A DNA stretch of 58,118 bases from the NCBI GenBank assembly GCA_964629325.1, contig CAZVSC010000013.1, positions 1 to 58,118 on the forward strand. Reading direction: 5' to 3'. The stretch's first letter is position 1, and each line of letters opens with the position of its first letter. Under the pieces are notes generated by a model. That model saw nothing but the letters and a program-made list of their open reading frames with translations, was not told where the DNA came from and did not search any database. Made by a program: the position numbers and the translations under genes. Positions 1 through 6,525 of this stretch are shown here, one piece after another. This DNA is from Eutrophocola sp964629325 (GTDB lineage: Bacteria > Pseudomonadota > Gammaproteobacteria > Pseudomonadales > Pseudohongiellaceae).

Positions 1-1
1 G

Positions 2-754
2 TGCGCAAGTGCGGTGGCGCAGCCGGCGGAGGGCGAGACCATGCCAACGCCGCGCATGGCCAACGGCCAGATTTACCTTGGCCTGTCCCCGGGTCAGAAG
101 GGTTTCTGGGGCAGCTCCGGCCGCATATTCGGCACCCGGGGGCGCAGCCATGCCACCAATCTGGAAGCCGAGGAAATCCCTTTCCAGCCCTGGGCAAGGG
201 CCTTGTGGGAATACCGGCAGGCCAACAACGAAAAGGACGATCCGCATGCCCGCTGCCTGCCGGCAGGCATTGTCCGGCTGATTCAGACAGTAAACGGCTT
301 CCAGGTGCTGCAGCATCCGGAACTTAACCGTGTCTATATGGTTTTTGGTGGCGGTGTGCACACCTGGCGGGTAATCCATACCGATGGCAGGCCGCTGGTG
401 GACATTGATGATCCCGATACGATACCCACATACATGGGTTATTCCACCGGGCACTGGGAAGGCGACACGCTGGTGGTGGAAACCAATGGCTTCAATGAAA
501 AGACCTGGTTCGCCTCGGGCTCCCTGCCCAGCACCCGGTACCTGCATCTCACCGAACGCATCTCCCGACCGGATTTCGAAACCCTCCGTTACGAAGTGAC
601 CGTCAATGATCCCGGCGCCTATACGCGGCCCTGGACCGGTGGCTTCGATGTCGCCTGGAACTGGACCGGATGGGACGGTTCTGACAAGGCGGAGCTGCAT
701 GAGTATTTTTGCCAGGACAACAATCTTGACGTCATGCACATGACGAACGAATGA
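2..754 (+). CDS. Secreted protein of unknown function, GHWEGDTLVV family (5' end outside window)
   Basis: The frame is open from base 2. Its first visible residues, CASAVAQPAEG, look like the end of a signal peptide cleaved before Q, so the true start lies upstream and the methionine at base 14 is probably internal. Conserved-looking stretches are RVIHTDGRP, then YSTGHWEGDTLVVETNGFN, then an aromatic C-terminus with EYFCQDNN. The protein at 5083-5859 on the other strand shares the TDGRP, GHWExDTLVV and C-terminal YxCxxNN features, so the two are paralogs. I recall this motif in many secreted proteins of Acidobacteria and Gammaproteobacteria, but no biochemical role. The next gene follows at once. 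Confidence 0.8.
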   Translation, partial: CASAVAQPAEGETMPTPRMANGQIYLGLSPGQKGFWGSSGRIFGTRGRSHATNLEAEEIPFQPWARALWEYRQANNEKDDPHARCLPAGIVRLIQTVNGFQVLQHPELNRVYMVFGGGVHTWRVIHTDGRPLVDIDDPDTIPTYMGYSTGHWEGDTLVVETNGFNEKTWFASGSLPSTRYLHLTERISRPDFETLRYEVTVNDPGAYTRPWTGGFDVAWNWTGWDGSDKAELHEYFCQDNNLDVMHMTNE

Positions 755-774
755 GTGCAGGAGAGGCGCAGACG

Positions 775-1191
775 ATGAAGCAGGTATTCCGTAATTGCCG
801 AAAGTGGCTGCTGGCACTGGTAGTGCTCTTATCGGCCGTGTTCCCGGCATTGGCCCAGGAAGGTCATCCGCTGGATGGTACCTGGAGCGGCGATCGGATT
901 GTCGATGGTGAGAAGGTGCGGGTCTTGATGATTATGAGGCTGCTTCCTGATCAGCGCATCGAAGGTACGATCATCGAAAAGGGAGTCAGGCTTCCCTTGC
1001 AGGATGTCACTCTTGATCCGGCTGACTGGTCGGTGTCGCTGACTGTGACGGGTATTGGTCGTGACGGAGAAGAGATTCATTACAGCATGCATGGCCTGAT
1101 AGGTAATCTGGGCTCGGCGCGCAATCGCAGCATAGCAGGACAATGGGAAGGCAATAACGCAGGTGGCGACTTCAGTTTGGAGTTGAACTGA
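775..1191 (+). CDS. Small secreted protein of unknown function
   Basis: A 138-residue protein. The start at 775 was chosen because AGGAGAGG lies eight bases upstream and a textbook signal peptide follows (MKQVFRNCRKW, a hydrophobic run, cleavage near FPALAQ). An in-frame ATG at 751 overlaps the upstream stop codon but would put nine residues before the signal. The mature part begins DGTWSGDRIVDGEK and is rich in beta-prone residues; I recognise no family. It is probably co-transcribed with the preceding secreted protein. An intrinsic terminator follows within 20 bases. Confidence 0.7.
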   Translation: MKQVFRNCRKWLLALVVLLSAVFPALAQEGHPLDGTWSGDRIVDGEKVRVLMIMRLLPDQRIEGTIIEKGVRLPLQDVTLDPADWSVSLTVTGIGRDGEEIHYSMHGLIGNLGSARNRSIAGQWEGNNAGGDFSLELN

Positions 1192-1210
1192 TAATGACGC
1201 ATAAAATAAA

Positions 1211-1236
1211 AACCCGGCCATAAGCCGGGTTTTTTA
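1211..1236 (+). terminator. Intrinsic terminator after the two secreted-protein genes
   Basis: Perfect 8-bp stem AACCCGGC/GCCGGGTT with loop CATAA, running into a T tract. It ends the plus-strand unit just before the convergent ssrA 3' end at 1239; with A residues on the left side it may also help in the other direction. Confidence 0.9.
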
Positions 1237-1238
1237 TT

Positions 1239-1609
1239 TGGTGGAGGCGGCGGGATTTGAACCCGCGTCCGTCAGTCCTCTGCCGAGAGCTCTACATGCT
1301 TAGCCAAGTCTATTGAGTTAGCCCATCACGACCCGACCGGCAGGGTGTTTAGGGCGAGTTCGCTAAAAGTTTAGACCCTCGGCGGCGAACGCGCTATTGG
1401 ATCGATCCTGTTCTATATGACAATTGCAAAACACTGGTTTACAGGCATCCCTGTGGCAATCGCTAGCCTAACTTAAGGTCTTTAAGCGGCTAGAGCGTAC
1501 GTATCGTCGTTGGCAACTATAAAAGTTGCATAGATTGTTTAACGAGAGTCTATACCCTCTCGACATGCACCCTGAGTTTTGGCACCGGCGTCGAATCCAG
1601 ATCACCCCC
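1239..1609 (-). ncRNA. ssrA: tmRNA (ssrA)
   Basis: Read on the minus strand, the gene begins GGGGGTGATCTGGATTCGACG and ends with a T arm (CGGGTTCAAATCCCG) and TCCACCA. The ends pair as a 7-bp acceptor stem with two G-U pairs. Length is 371 bases including CCA. The tag frame at 1514-1482 reads A N D D T Y A L A A stop after the upstream TAGTT, so the added peptide is A plus ANDDTYALAA, against E. coli A plus ANDENYALAA. The RNA rescues stalled ribosomes with SmpB, whose gene is in this window at 15642-16124 rather than adjacent. Confidence 0.97.
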
Positions 1610-1658
1610 AAAGCAAGGTTTTCACTACATCCCCGCCTCTTTTTGCAGCGGGCTGTGC

Positions 1659-1667
1659 AGTATAGCA
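1659..1667 (-). promoter_or_regulatory. Extended -10 promoter element of ssrA
   Basis: The minus strand reads TGCTATACT, an extended -10 box, about 50 bases before the mature tmRNA 5' end. That leaves a leader of roughly 40 nt to be removed by RNase P. No convincing -35 was seen, as is usual with extended -10 promoters. Confidence 0.5.
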
Positions 1668-1775
1668 CACCGCACAGGCCTGAATATGGGGGCGTTTCCG
1701 GGATTTGCAACGGGGCTGAGAATGGGGGAATAATGGCCGCCTGCTGTACAGAACAGGAATCTCAAGGGGATCATC

Positions 1776-3458
1776 ATGACGCTACCGTCCAACGTATTTT
1801 CAACCACCCGGGCACTGGCCCTGCTTGCCGTCTGTTTGGGTTCTGCGCTGCCTGCCGCCGCCCAGGACGCTGCCTGGCGCCCGAAACTTGCTGCGCTTTC
1901 CGCTGCTGACGCCTGTGCGGCCCTGAACGGCCTGGCCGTTCCTGCCTCGGCTATCGGCCTCGCCACCACCGGCGCCACCATCACCTCGGCCGAGCTGGTT
2001 CGCGCCAATGCCCGCAATAACGACAATGGTGAATTCTGCAAGGTCATGGGCAATATCCATCCCGTGAACTACAACGCGCCCGACATAGAATTCGAAGTGA
2101 ACCTGCCAAGCAACTGGAACGGCAAGTCGCTGCAGTTCGGCGGTGGCGGCTTCAATGGCCGCGTCGTCACCGGCCTCGACCGTTATGCCAAGCAGCCGTC
2201 GACTGAAGCCACGCCCCTGGCGCGCGGTTATGTCACCCTGGGCAGCGACTCCGGTCACAAGGCACGCCTGCCGGGTTTCGACGGCAGCTTCTTCCTGTAT
2301 GAAGAAGCCTTGCGCAACTACGGCCACGAACAGATCAAGAAAACCCACGATGTCGCCATGCACCTGGTCCAGGCCCGTTACGGCACGGCATCGCAGTACA
2401 ACTATTTCATCGGCGGTTCGCAGGGCGGCCATGAAGGTTTCGACGCCGTCCAGCGCTACCCGGACGACTACCATGGCGTGGTTGCCGGCTACCCCGCCCA
2501 CAATGTGGTGATGCTGCACCTGTCCGCGAACAATTACGCCCGCGCCCTGCTGGCCAACGGCGGCGACAGCTGGATCAGCCCGGCCAAGATCACGGCATTC
2601 GTGGACGCCATTTACGACACTTGCGACGATCTCGATCGTGCGGAAGACGGCATCATCAGCAATGTCGGCGCGTGCCTCGAAGAGACGCAGGACTTCCGCA
2701 AGATGGATTCCAGCAACCCGATGCGTTGCGACAACGGCATGGATACCAGTGACCGCTGCCTGTCCGATGCCCAGATCCAGGCGCTGAATGTATTCGACAA
2801 ACCCTACGATCTTGGTTTCAGCGTGTTTGCCGATGACGAACTCACATCCATCTTTCCGAAGTGGACACCGTTCGAAGGCTCCACCTTCTTTGACGGCGGC
2901 GGTCCCAATCTGGGCGCCGAAGGCCCCACCCAGGCCCTGCAGCACGGTCCCGGCGATGCCACGCCGCGTTATGCGATTGCCGGCGACCTGACTCTCGACA
3001 CGATGAACGATTTCGATCCGGCCAAATACGCCGCCCGTATCGGTGAGCTGGTGGAATTGATCAGCGCCAACAGCGTCAACATCGACCGCTTCCGCGACAA
3101 CGGCGGCAAGCTCATCTACTTCCACGGCCGCGTGGATGATTTCATTCCGGTGTACTCATCCATTCAATACTGGGAACGCCTGCAGGGCCGCTACGGTGAG
3201 GACGTCAGCGATTTCGTGAAGTTCTACACCATCCCCGGCATGGGTCATGTCACCGGCGTCTTCAATGCCCGCCTTGCAAGTCTCGATGCGCTGGAAGCCT
3301 GGGTCGAACGCGGTGAGGCGCCGGGCACGCTCACGGCCATCGATGAAAACCGGGAAACCGCCGGCCGCACACGCCCGGTCTGCCATTACCCGGAGTGGCC
3401 GCGGTATAACGGCCGCGGTGATATCAACGATGCCGCCAGTTTCAGCTGCTTTCGATAG
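1776..3458 (+). CDS. Tannase / feruloyl esterase family secreted esterase
   Basis: A 560-residue protein with a signal peptide (cleavage near LPAAAQ, residue 30) and the tannase-family alpha/beta-hydrolase core. The nucleophile motif GGSQGG is at residues 213-218 (Ser215), the acid in HGRVDDF (Asp454 or Asp455), and the histidine in GMGHV (His491). A cysteine-rich lid region lies at about 283-328. Family members hydrolyse gallate or ferulate esters or related aromatic esters; the substrate here is unknown. Unusually, the two cysteines that normally adjoin the catalytic Ser and His (CS-D-HC arrangement) are Gly214 and Val492. AAGGGGAT precedes the ATG. It is a stand-alone gene with its own terminator. 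Confidence 0.88.
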   Translation: MTLPSNVFSTTRALALLAVCLGSALPAAAQDAAWRPKLAALSAADACAALNGLAVPASAIGLATTGATITSAELVRANARNNDNGEFCKVMGNIHPVNYNAPDIEFEVNLPSNWNGKSLQFGGGGFNGRVVTGLDRYAKQPSTEATPLARGYVTLGSDSGHKARLPGFDGSFFLYEEALRNYGHEQIKKTHDVAMHLVQARYGTASQYNYFIGGSQGGHEGFDAVQRYPDDYHGVVAGYPAHNVVMLHLSANNYARALLANGGDSWISPAKITAFVDAIYDTCDDLDRAEDGIISNVGACLEETQDFRKMDSSNPMRCDNGMDTSDRCLSDAQIQALNVFDKPYDLGFSVFADDELTSIFPKWTPFEGSTFFDGGGPNLGAEGPTQALQHGPGDATPRYAIAGDLTLDTMNDFDPAKYAARIGELVELISANSVNIDRFRDNGGKLIYFHGRVDDFIPVYSSIQYWERLQGRYGEDVSDFVKFYTIPGMGHVTGVFNARLASLDALEAWVERGEAPGTLTAIDENRETAGRTRPVCHYPEWPRYNGRGDINDAASFSCFR

Positions 3459-3470
3459 ATATTGACCGAT

Positions 3471-3500
3471 AAAAAAGCCCGGTTCTTACCGGGCTTTTTT
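3471..3500. terminator. Bidirectional intrinsic terminator
   Basis: A 12-bp perfect stem AAAAAAGCCCGG/CCGGGCTTTTTT with a 6-base loop lies between the convergent esterase and amidohydrolase genes. It has A and T tracts on both flanks, so it can stop both transcripts. Confidence 0.93.
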
Positions 3501-3511
3501 ATACGTCGCTT

Positions 3512-4837
3512 TTACCTGCCAGGCATCAGTTCGAGCATCGCCCGCACGGTGGAATCCACACCCATGCGTACGGCCGGTTCCGGTTCAATCTTGAACAGCG
3601 GCGAGTGGTGGCCGCCAACAGAGGGTCCGCCGTTTGCCATGGCATCGAAGTCTTCCTGTGGCGTTCCGCCCACTTCCCAGTAAATGCTTGGAATATTGGG
3701 GTCGGTAGTAAAGAAGGGATAATCTTCCGCGCCCATGCCGTCGGGCAGTTTCTGGATCAGGTTGTCGGTGCCGATCCGTTCGCGCCACACACTGTTGATA
3801 CGGCCCGCCAGGGCGGAGTCGTTCATCAGCGGCGGCACAGTTTGTTCCAGCACCACCATCTCGGGCAGCATGTCTTCCGGCAGGCCGGCAACGCGGCCCA
3901 TGTTGACGGCGATACGTTCAATACCATTCAGCAGTTTTTCCCGTGTTTCCGGGTTTGTATTACGTACGGTCAGTTGCAGCACGGCTTCATCGGAAATGAT
4001 GTTGTGCTTGGTGCCGGCATGAAAGGCGCCGACGGTCACCACACCGGGCTCATGGGGTGCCAGTTCACGCGATACCAGTGTCTGCAACGCCAGGACGATT
4101 TGCGCCCCGAGCACGACGGGGTCTTTCGTACTGTGGGGGTAGGCGCCGTGACCGCCAATGCCATGCACGATGATATCGACCATGTCCGCGCCGGCGTAGG
4201 GGCTCGCGTTTTCCAGCAGGTTCAGTGTCCAGGTCGGGTTGCCGGCACTGACATGAAAGCCGAGTACATAGTCCGGTGTGCCGAAACGCTCCCAGATGTC
4301 ATCCTCGCGCATGGCCTTGGCGCCGCTGCCGATCTCTTCAGCCGGTTGCACGATCAGCATGGCGGTGCCGGACCAGCGGTCGCGGCGTTTGGCTAGTTGG
4401 CGTGCCGTGCCGACCAATGACGTGATGTGGACATCGTGACCACAGGCATGCATGACGAAATCCTGCTGTCCTGTGGCAGGATTGAGCTGCATGGCGGTCG
4501 AGGCATAGGAAAGCCCGGAGTTTTCCTGCACAGGCAGGCCGTCCATGTCGGCGCGCATGGCGACGACAGGGCCCGGTCCGTTTTCCAGGATGGCGACGAC
4601 GCCGGTCTGCCCGATGCCTTCGGTCACCGTGAACCCGGCGGCGCGTAATTCTTCGGCCATGCGCGCGGCGGTGGCGAATTCCTGGAAGGAGAGTTCCGGG
4701 TTTTCATGGAAATGCACAAACAGGTCTGACAGGTAGTCGTTGTAATCAAGGGCGATATCGTCGGTGATTTCATCGGCGAAGGCAGGTAATGGGCATGCCA
4801 GGGCCAAAGCGAGGATAAGATACGGAGTGGTTTTCAT
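3512..4837 (-). CDS. Exported M20-family amidohydrolase/peptidase
   Basis: A 441-residue protein of the M20D type (IAA-amino acid hydrolase or carboxypeptidase-like). A signal peptide ends near LPAFA (residue 21), so it acts in the periplasm. Metal-binding motifs are in place: MHACGHDVH (129-137), the catalytic PAEE (165-168), His195, then GGHGAYPH in the dimerisation lid, GAEDY, and a late GGHHSPLF histidine. These enzymes remove an acyl or aminoacyl group from an amide; the substrate cannot be read from sequence. GAGGAA precedes the ATG. The gene stands alone between the terminator at 3471-3500 and a REP-like element upstream. Confidence 0.9.
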   Translation of the reverse strand: MKTTPYLILALALACPLPAFADEITDDIALDYNDYLSDLFVHFHENPELSFQEFATAARMAEELRAAGFTVTEGIGQTGVVAILENGPGPVVAMRADMDGLPVQENSGLSYASTAMQLNPATGQQDFVMHACGHDVHITSLVGTARQLAKRRDRWSGTAMLIVQPAEEIGSGAKAMREDDIWERFGTPDYVLGFHVSAGNPTWTLNLLENASPYAGADMVDIIVHGIGGHGAYPHSTKDPVVLGAQIVLALQTLVSRELAPHEPGVVTVGAFHAGTKHNIISDEAVLQLTVRNTNPETREKLLNGIERIAVNMGRVAGLPEDMLPEMVVLEQTVPPLMNDSALAGRINSVWRERIGTDNLIQKLPDGMGAEDYPFFTTDPNIPSIYWEVGGTPQEDFDAMANGGPSVGGHHSPLFKIEPEPAVRMGVDSTVRAMLELMPGR

Positions 4838-4890
4838 GGAGATATTCCTCGGGAAAGTCTGTTCCGATATTACCAGAAGCCGGCTCCTGG

Positions 4891-5010
4891 TGTAGGCCGG
4901 AAGAGGCTCGCAGAGCCGTCATCCGGCATGATTTTTTACTGAAGGTATGAAGGCTAATTGGGTGTCCTGCGGATATCTTGCCGGTTGACGCCTCGCTTTT
5001 CCGGCCTACA
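4891..5010. repeat. REP-like inverted pair (REPIN/BIME-like element)
   Basis: Two copies of a palindromic unit face each other. Copy 1 (4891-4930) starts TGTAGGCCGGAA, holds an inner hairpin GGCTC-GCA-GAGCC and ends CGTCATCCGGCATG. Copy 2 (5010-4977, minus strand) starts TGTAGGCCGGAA and ends CGTCAACCGGCAAG. The layout matches enterobacterial REP/BIME elements as I remember them. It lies between the promoter side of the amidohydrolase gene and the 3' end of the next minus-strand gene. Confidence 0.7.
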
Positions 5011-5035
5011 TGTGATGTCGCCCTGTGCGGCAGTT

Positions 5036-5065
5036 AAAACAAAAAGCCCGGCTACTGCCGGGCTT
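5036..5065 (-). terminator. Intrinsic terminator of the 5083-6318 unit
   Basis: On the minus strand, AAGCCCGGC/GCCGGGCTT pairs around an AGTA loop and is followed by TTTGTTTT. It ends the two-gene minus-strand unit about 18 bases after the stop codon. Confidence 0.9.
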
Positions 5066-5082
5066 GTATCGTACTGGAAGTT

Positions 5083-5859
5083 TTATTCACCGAATTCCGG
5101 TGGCACGGTCTGGCCGTCTTCATCCAGCATATGCCGGTTGTTCTGCGCGCAGATATATTCGATCTGCTCCCAGGTGCGGTCGCGGCGGAAAGTATGGGTC
5201 ATGTGCCACGGTTGCGCCAGCACCTTGGGATCCTCAAAGGTGAAGTCCAGGTGCAGGGTGTCCGGATCGTCCGGGTCGAGATAAATGCGCTCGGTGGTGG
5301 TGAGCATGTCGCTGTTGGCGATGCCGGCGCGACCCAGGCGCTGGCCCGGTTTTGTGCCAATGGTGGTGACCACAAGCGTGTCGTCTTCCCAGTGGCCGCG
5401 GGAGTAGCCGAAGTAGTTTGGATCCAGTTCGTCACGTGACGGCATCGGGCGACCATCGGTGAAAATGCGGCGTACCTGCATCAGTGCTTCCTGGATGACA
5501 GTAATCTTGCCGGGGGTGAACAGGAACTCCAGGGAGTAGGGAAAGTTCATGATATAGGGGAAACCGTCGGGTTCGCAGTTGTTCCCGGTTTCGGGAATCT
5601 CGTAATGGGAGTCTGCCGCCAGGCGGGCCTGATGCATGTCCCAGATTTCTTTGGCTTCGCCAATCAGGACGGGTTCATCGCCGCCTACCTGGCCAAAAGC
5701 GGGAAACCAGAGGCCGCGCCAGTCGGGCAGGTCATCCAGCGGGGCATACCTGGCATCCGGGGCGTTGCCCGGGTACACCACATCGTCCTGGGCCAGTGCT
5801 GACCCGGCGATGAATGCGCTTAGGGTGATAAATGCACTGAAAAGGGATACGTGTTTCAT
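5083..5859 (-). CDS. Secreted protein of unknown function, GHWEDDTLVV family
   Basis: A 258-residue protein. The start at 5859 has CAGGAGCGG just upstream and is followed by a clean signal peptide (MKHVSLFS, hydrophobic run, AGSALAQ). An in-frame ATG at 5880 would add seven residues before it and lacks this site. The mature protein has WRGLWFPAFG, RRIFTDGRP, YSRGHWEDDTLVVTTIG and a late EYICAQNN, matching the partial protein at 2-754. The function is unknown. It is second in a unit with the DUF6152-type gene, 48 bases apart; I recall the two families together in other genomes, but cannot confirm it here. Confidence 0.8.
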   Translation of the reverse strand: MKHVSLFSAFITLSAFIAGSALAQDDVVYPGNAPDARYAPLDDLPDWRGLWFPAFGQVGGDEPVLIGEAKEIWDMHQARLAADSHYEIPETGNNCEPDGFPYIMNFPYSLEFLFTPGKITVIQEALMQVRRIFTDGRPMPSRDELDPNYFGYSRGHWEDDTLVVTTIGTKPGQRLGRAGIANSDMLTTTERIYLDPDDPDTLHLDFTFEDPKVLAQPWHMTHTFRRDRTWEQIEYICAQNNRHMLDEDGQTVPPEFGE

Positions 5860-5907
5860 GTCGCCGCTCCTGTAATTCATGTCGGTCAGGCTGTATGGAC
5901 AGGCATT

Positions 5908-6318
5908 TTACTTGTTGCGTTCCTGGCAGATGCGCTGGGCTGCACCCACGTCGCAATAATAGGAACCATCAGCCAGTTGCACCCAGAAGAACCTCCCTCC
6001 CGGGCTGCCGTCGGCATAGGGGCTCATGGAGAAGGTCACATGGTCGCCGACCTTGACCGTGTCCCGGGTCATGCCGCGACGGGTCAGGTGTACCACGCTG
6101 GTGAACTCGACACCCCAGGTCACGGCGGTGCCGTCGTCCTGCGGGACATCCACTTCGATCCAGACGTGCGGGTTGGTCCACTGTACGCTGGACACGACAC
6201 CGGTGACTTCCACTTTGGTGGTCTGGTCGAACATGGCGAAGGAATGATGGGCAAGTACCACGGTTGAGAGGGTGGATAGCAGTGCCGCACCTGTCACGAG
6301 AGCAATCAGTTTTTTCAT
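5908..6318 (-). CDS. DUF6152-family exported protein
   Basis: A 136-residue protein. The start at 6318 gives MKKLIALVTGAALLSTLSTVVLA as a signal peptide, with a GGGGGAAGA run upstream; a longer frame starting at 6411 would put 31 unlikely residues in front. The mature protein begins HHSFAMFD, followed by VTGVVSSVQWTNPHVWIEVDV, the signature I associate with DUF6152. The N-terminal HH and the later NPH could bind metal, but that is inference. First gene of the unit with 5083-5859. Confidence 0.8.
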   Translation of the reverse strand: MKKLIALVTGAALLSTLSTVVLAHHSFAMFDQTTKVEVTGVVSSVQWTNPHVWIEVDVPQDDGTAVTWGVEFTSVVHLTRRGMTRDTVKVGDHVTFSMSPYADGSPGGRFFWVQLADGSYYCDVGAAQRICQERNK

Positions 6319-6383
6319 CTGTCTTCCCCCGGATTTCCCGGAAAAAAAGTCTTTTTTGACAACTAACGGAAATTGAGCGAAGC

Positions 6384-6411
6384 AGGATAGCATGAAGGTC
6401 CTTGCCTGCAA
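6384..6411 (-). promoter_or_regulatory. Sigma-70-type promoter for the DUF6152 unit
   Basis: The minus strand has TTGCAG, a 16-base spacer, then TATCCT. Transcription would begin near 6377, giving a leader of about 60 nt before the ATG at 6318. Confidence 0.5.
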
Positions 6412-6525
6412 AACGCAAAAATCGCAACAAATGCCGAATGGGGTCTGCTAAGCTTTGTCGGGACTTCAGGCAGTCATGAACTGTCGTCACATAACTGTTT
6501 TTACCGGCTAAAGAGGGGAATTAAA

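Noticed and set aside
49..753. Possibility that the first gene starts at a methionine inside the window (base 14 or later)
   Set aside because: The residues before base 14 read like a signal-peptide end (ASAVAQ), so the real start is upstream of the window.
1526..1909. Open frame across the ssrA 5' end and the start of the esterase gene
   Set aside because: It overlaps a confident tmRNA and the esterase signal peptide in another frame.
1800..3125. Long minus-strand open frame opposite the tannase-family gene
   Set aside because: It lies wholly inside a gene with a signal peptide and catalytic motifs. The antisense translation shows no domain or ribosome site, as is common opposite GC-rich genes.
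3605..4396. Plus-strand open frame opposite the M20 amidohydrolase
   Set aside because: It is antisense to conserved metal-binding motifs and has no recognisable protein features.
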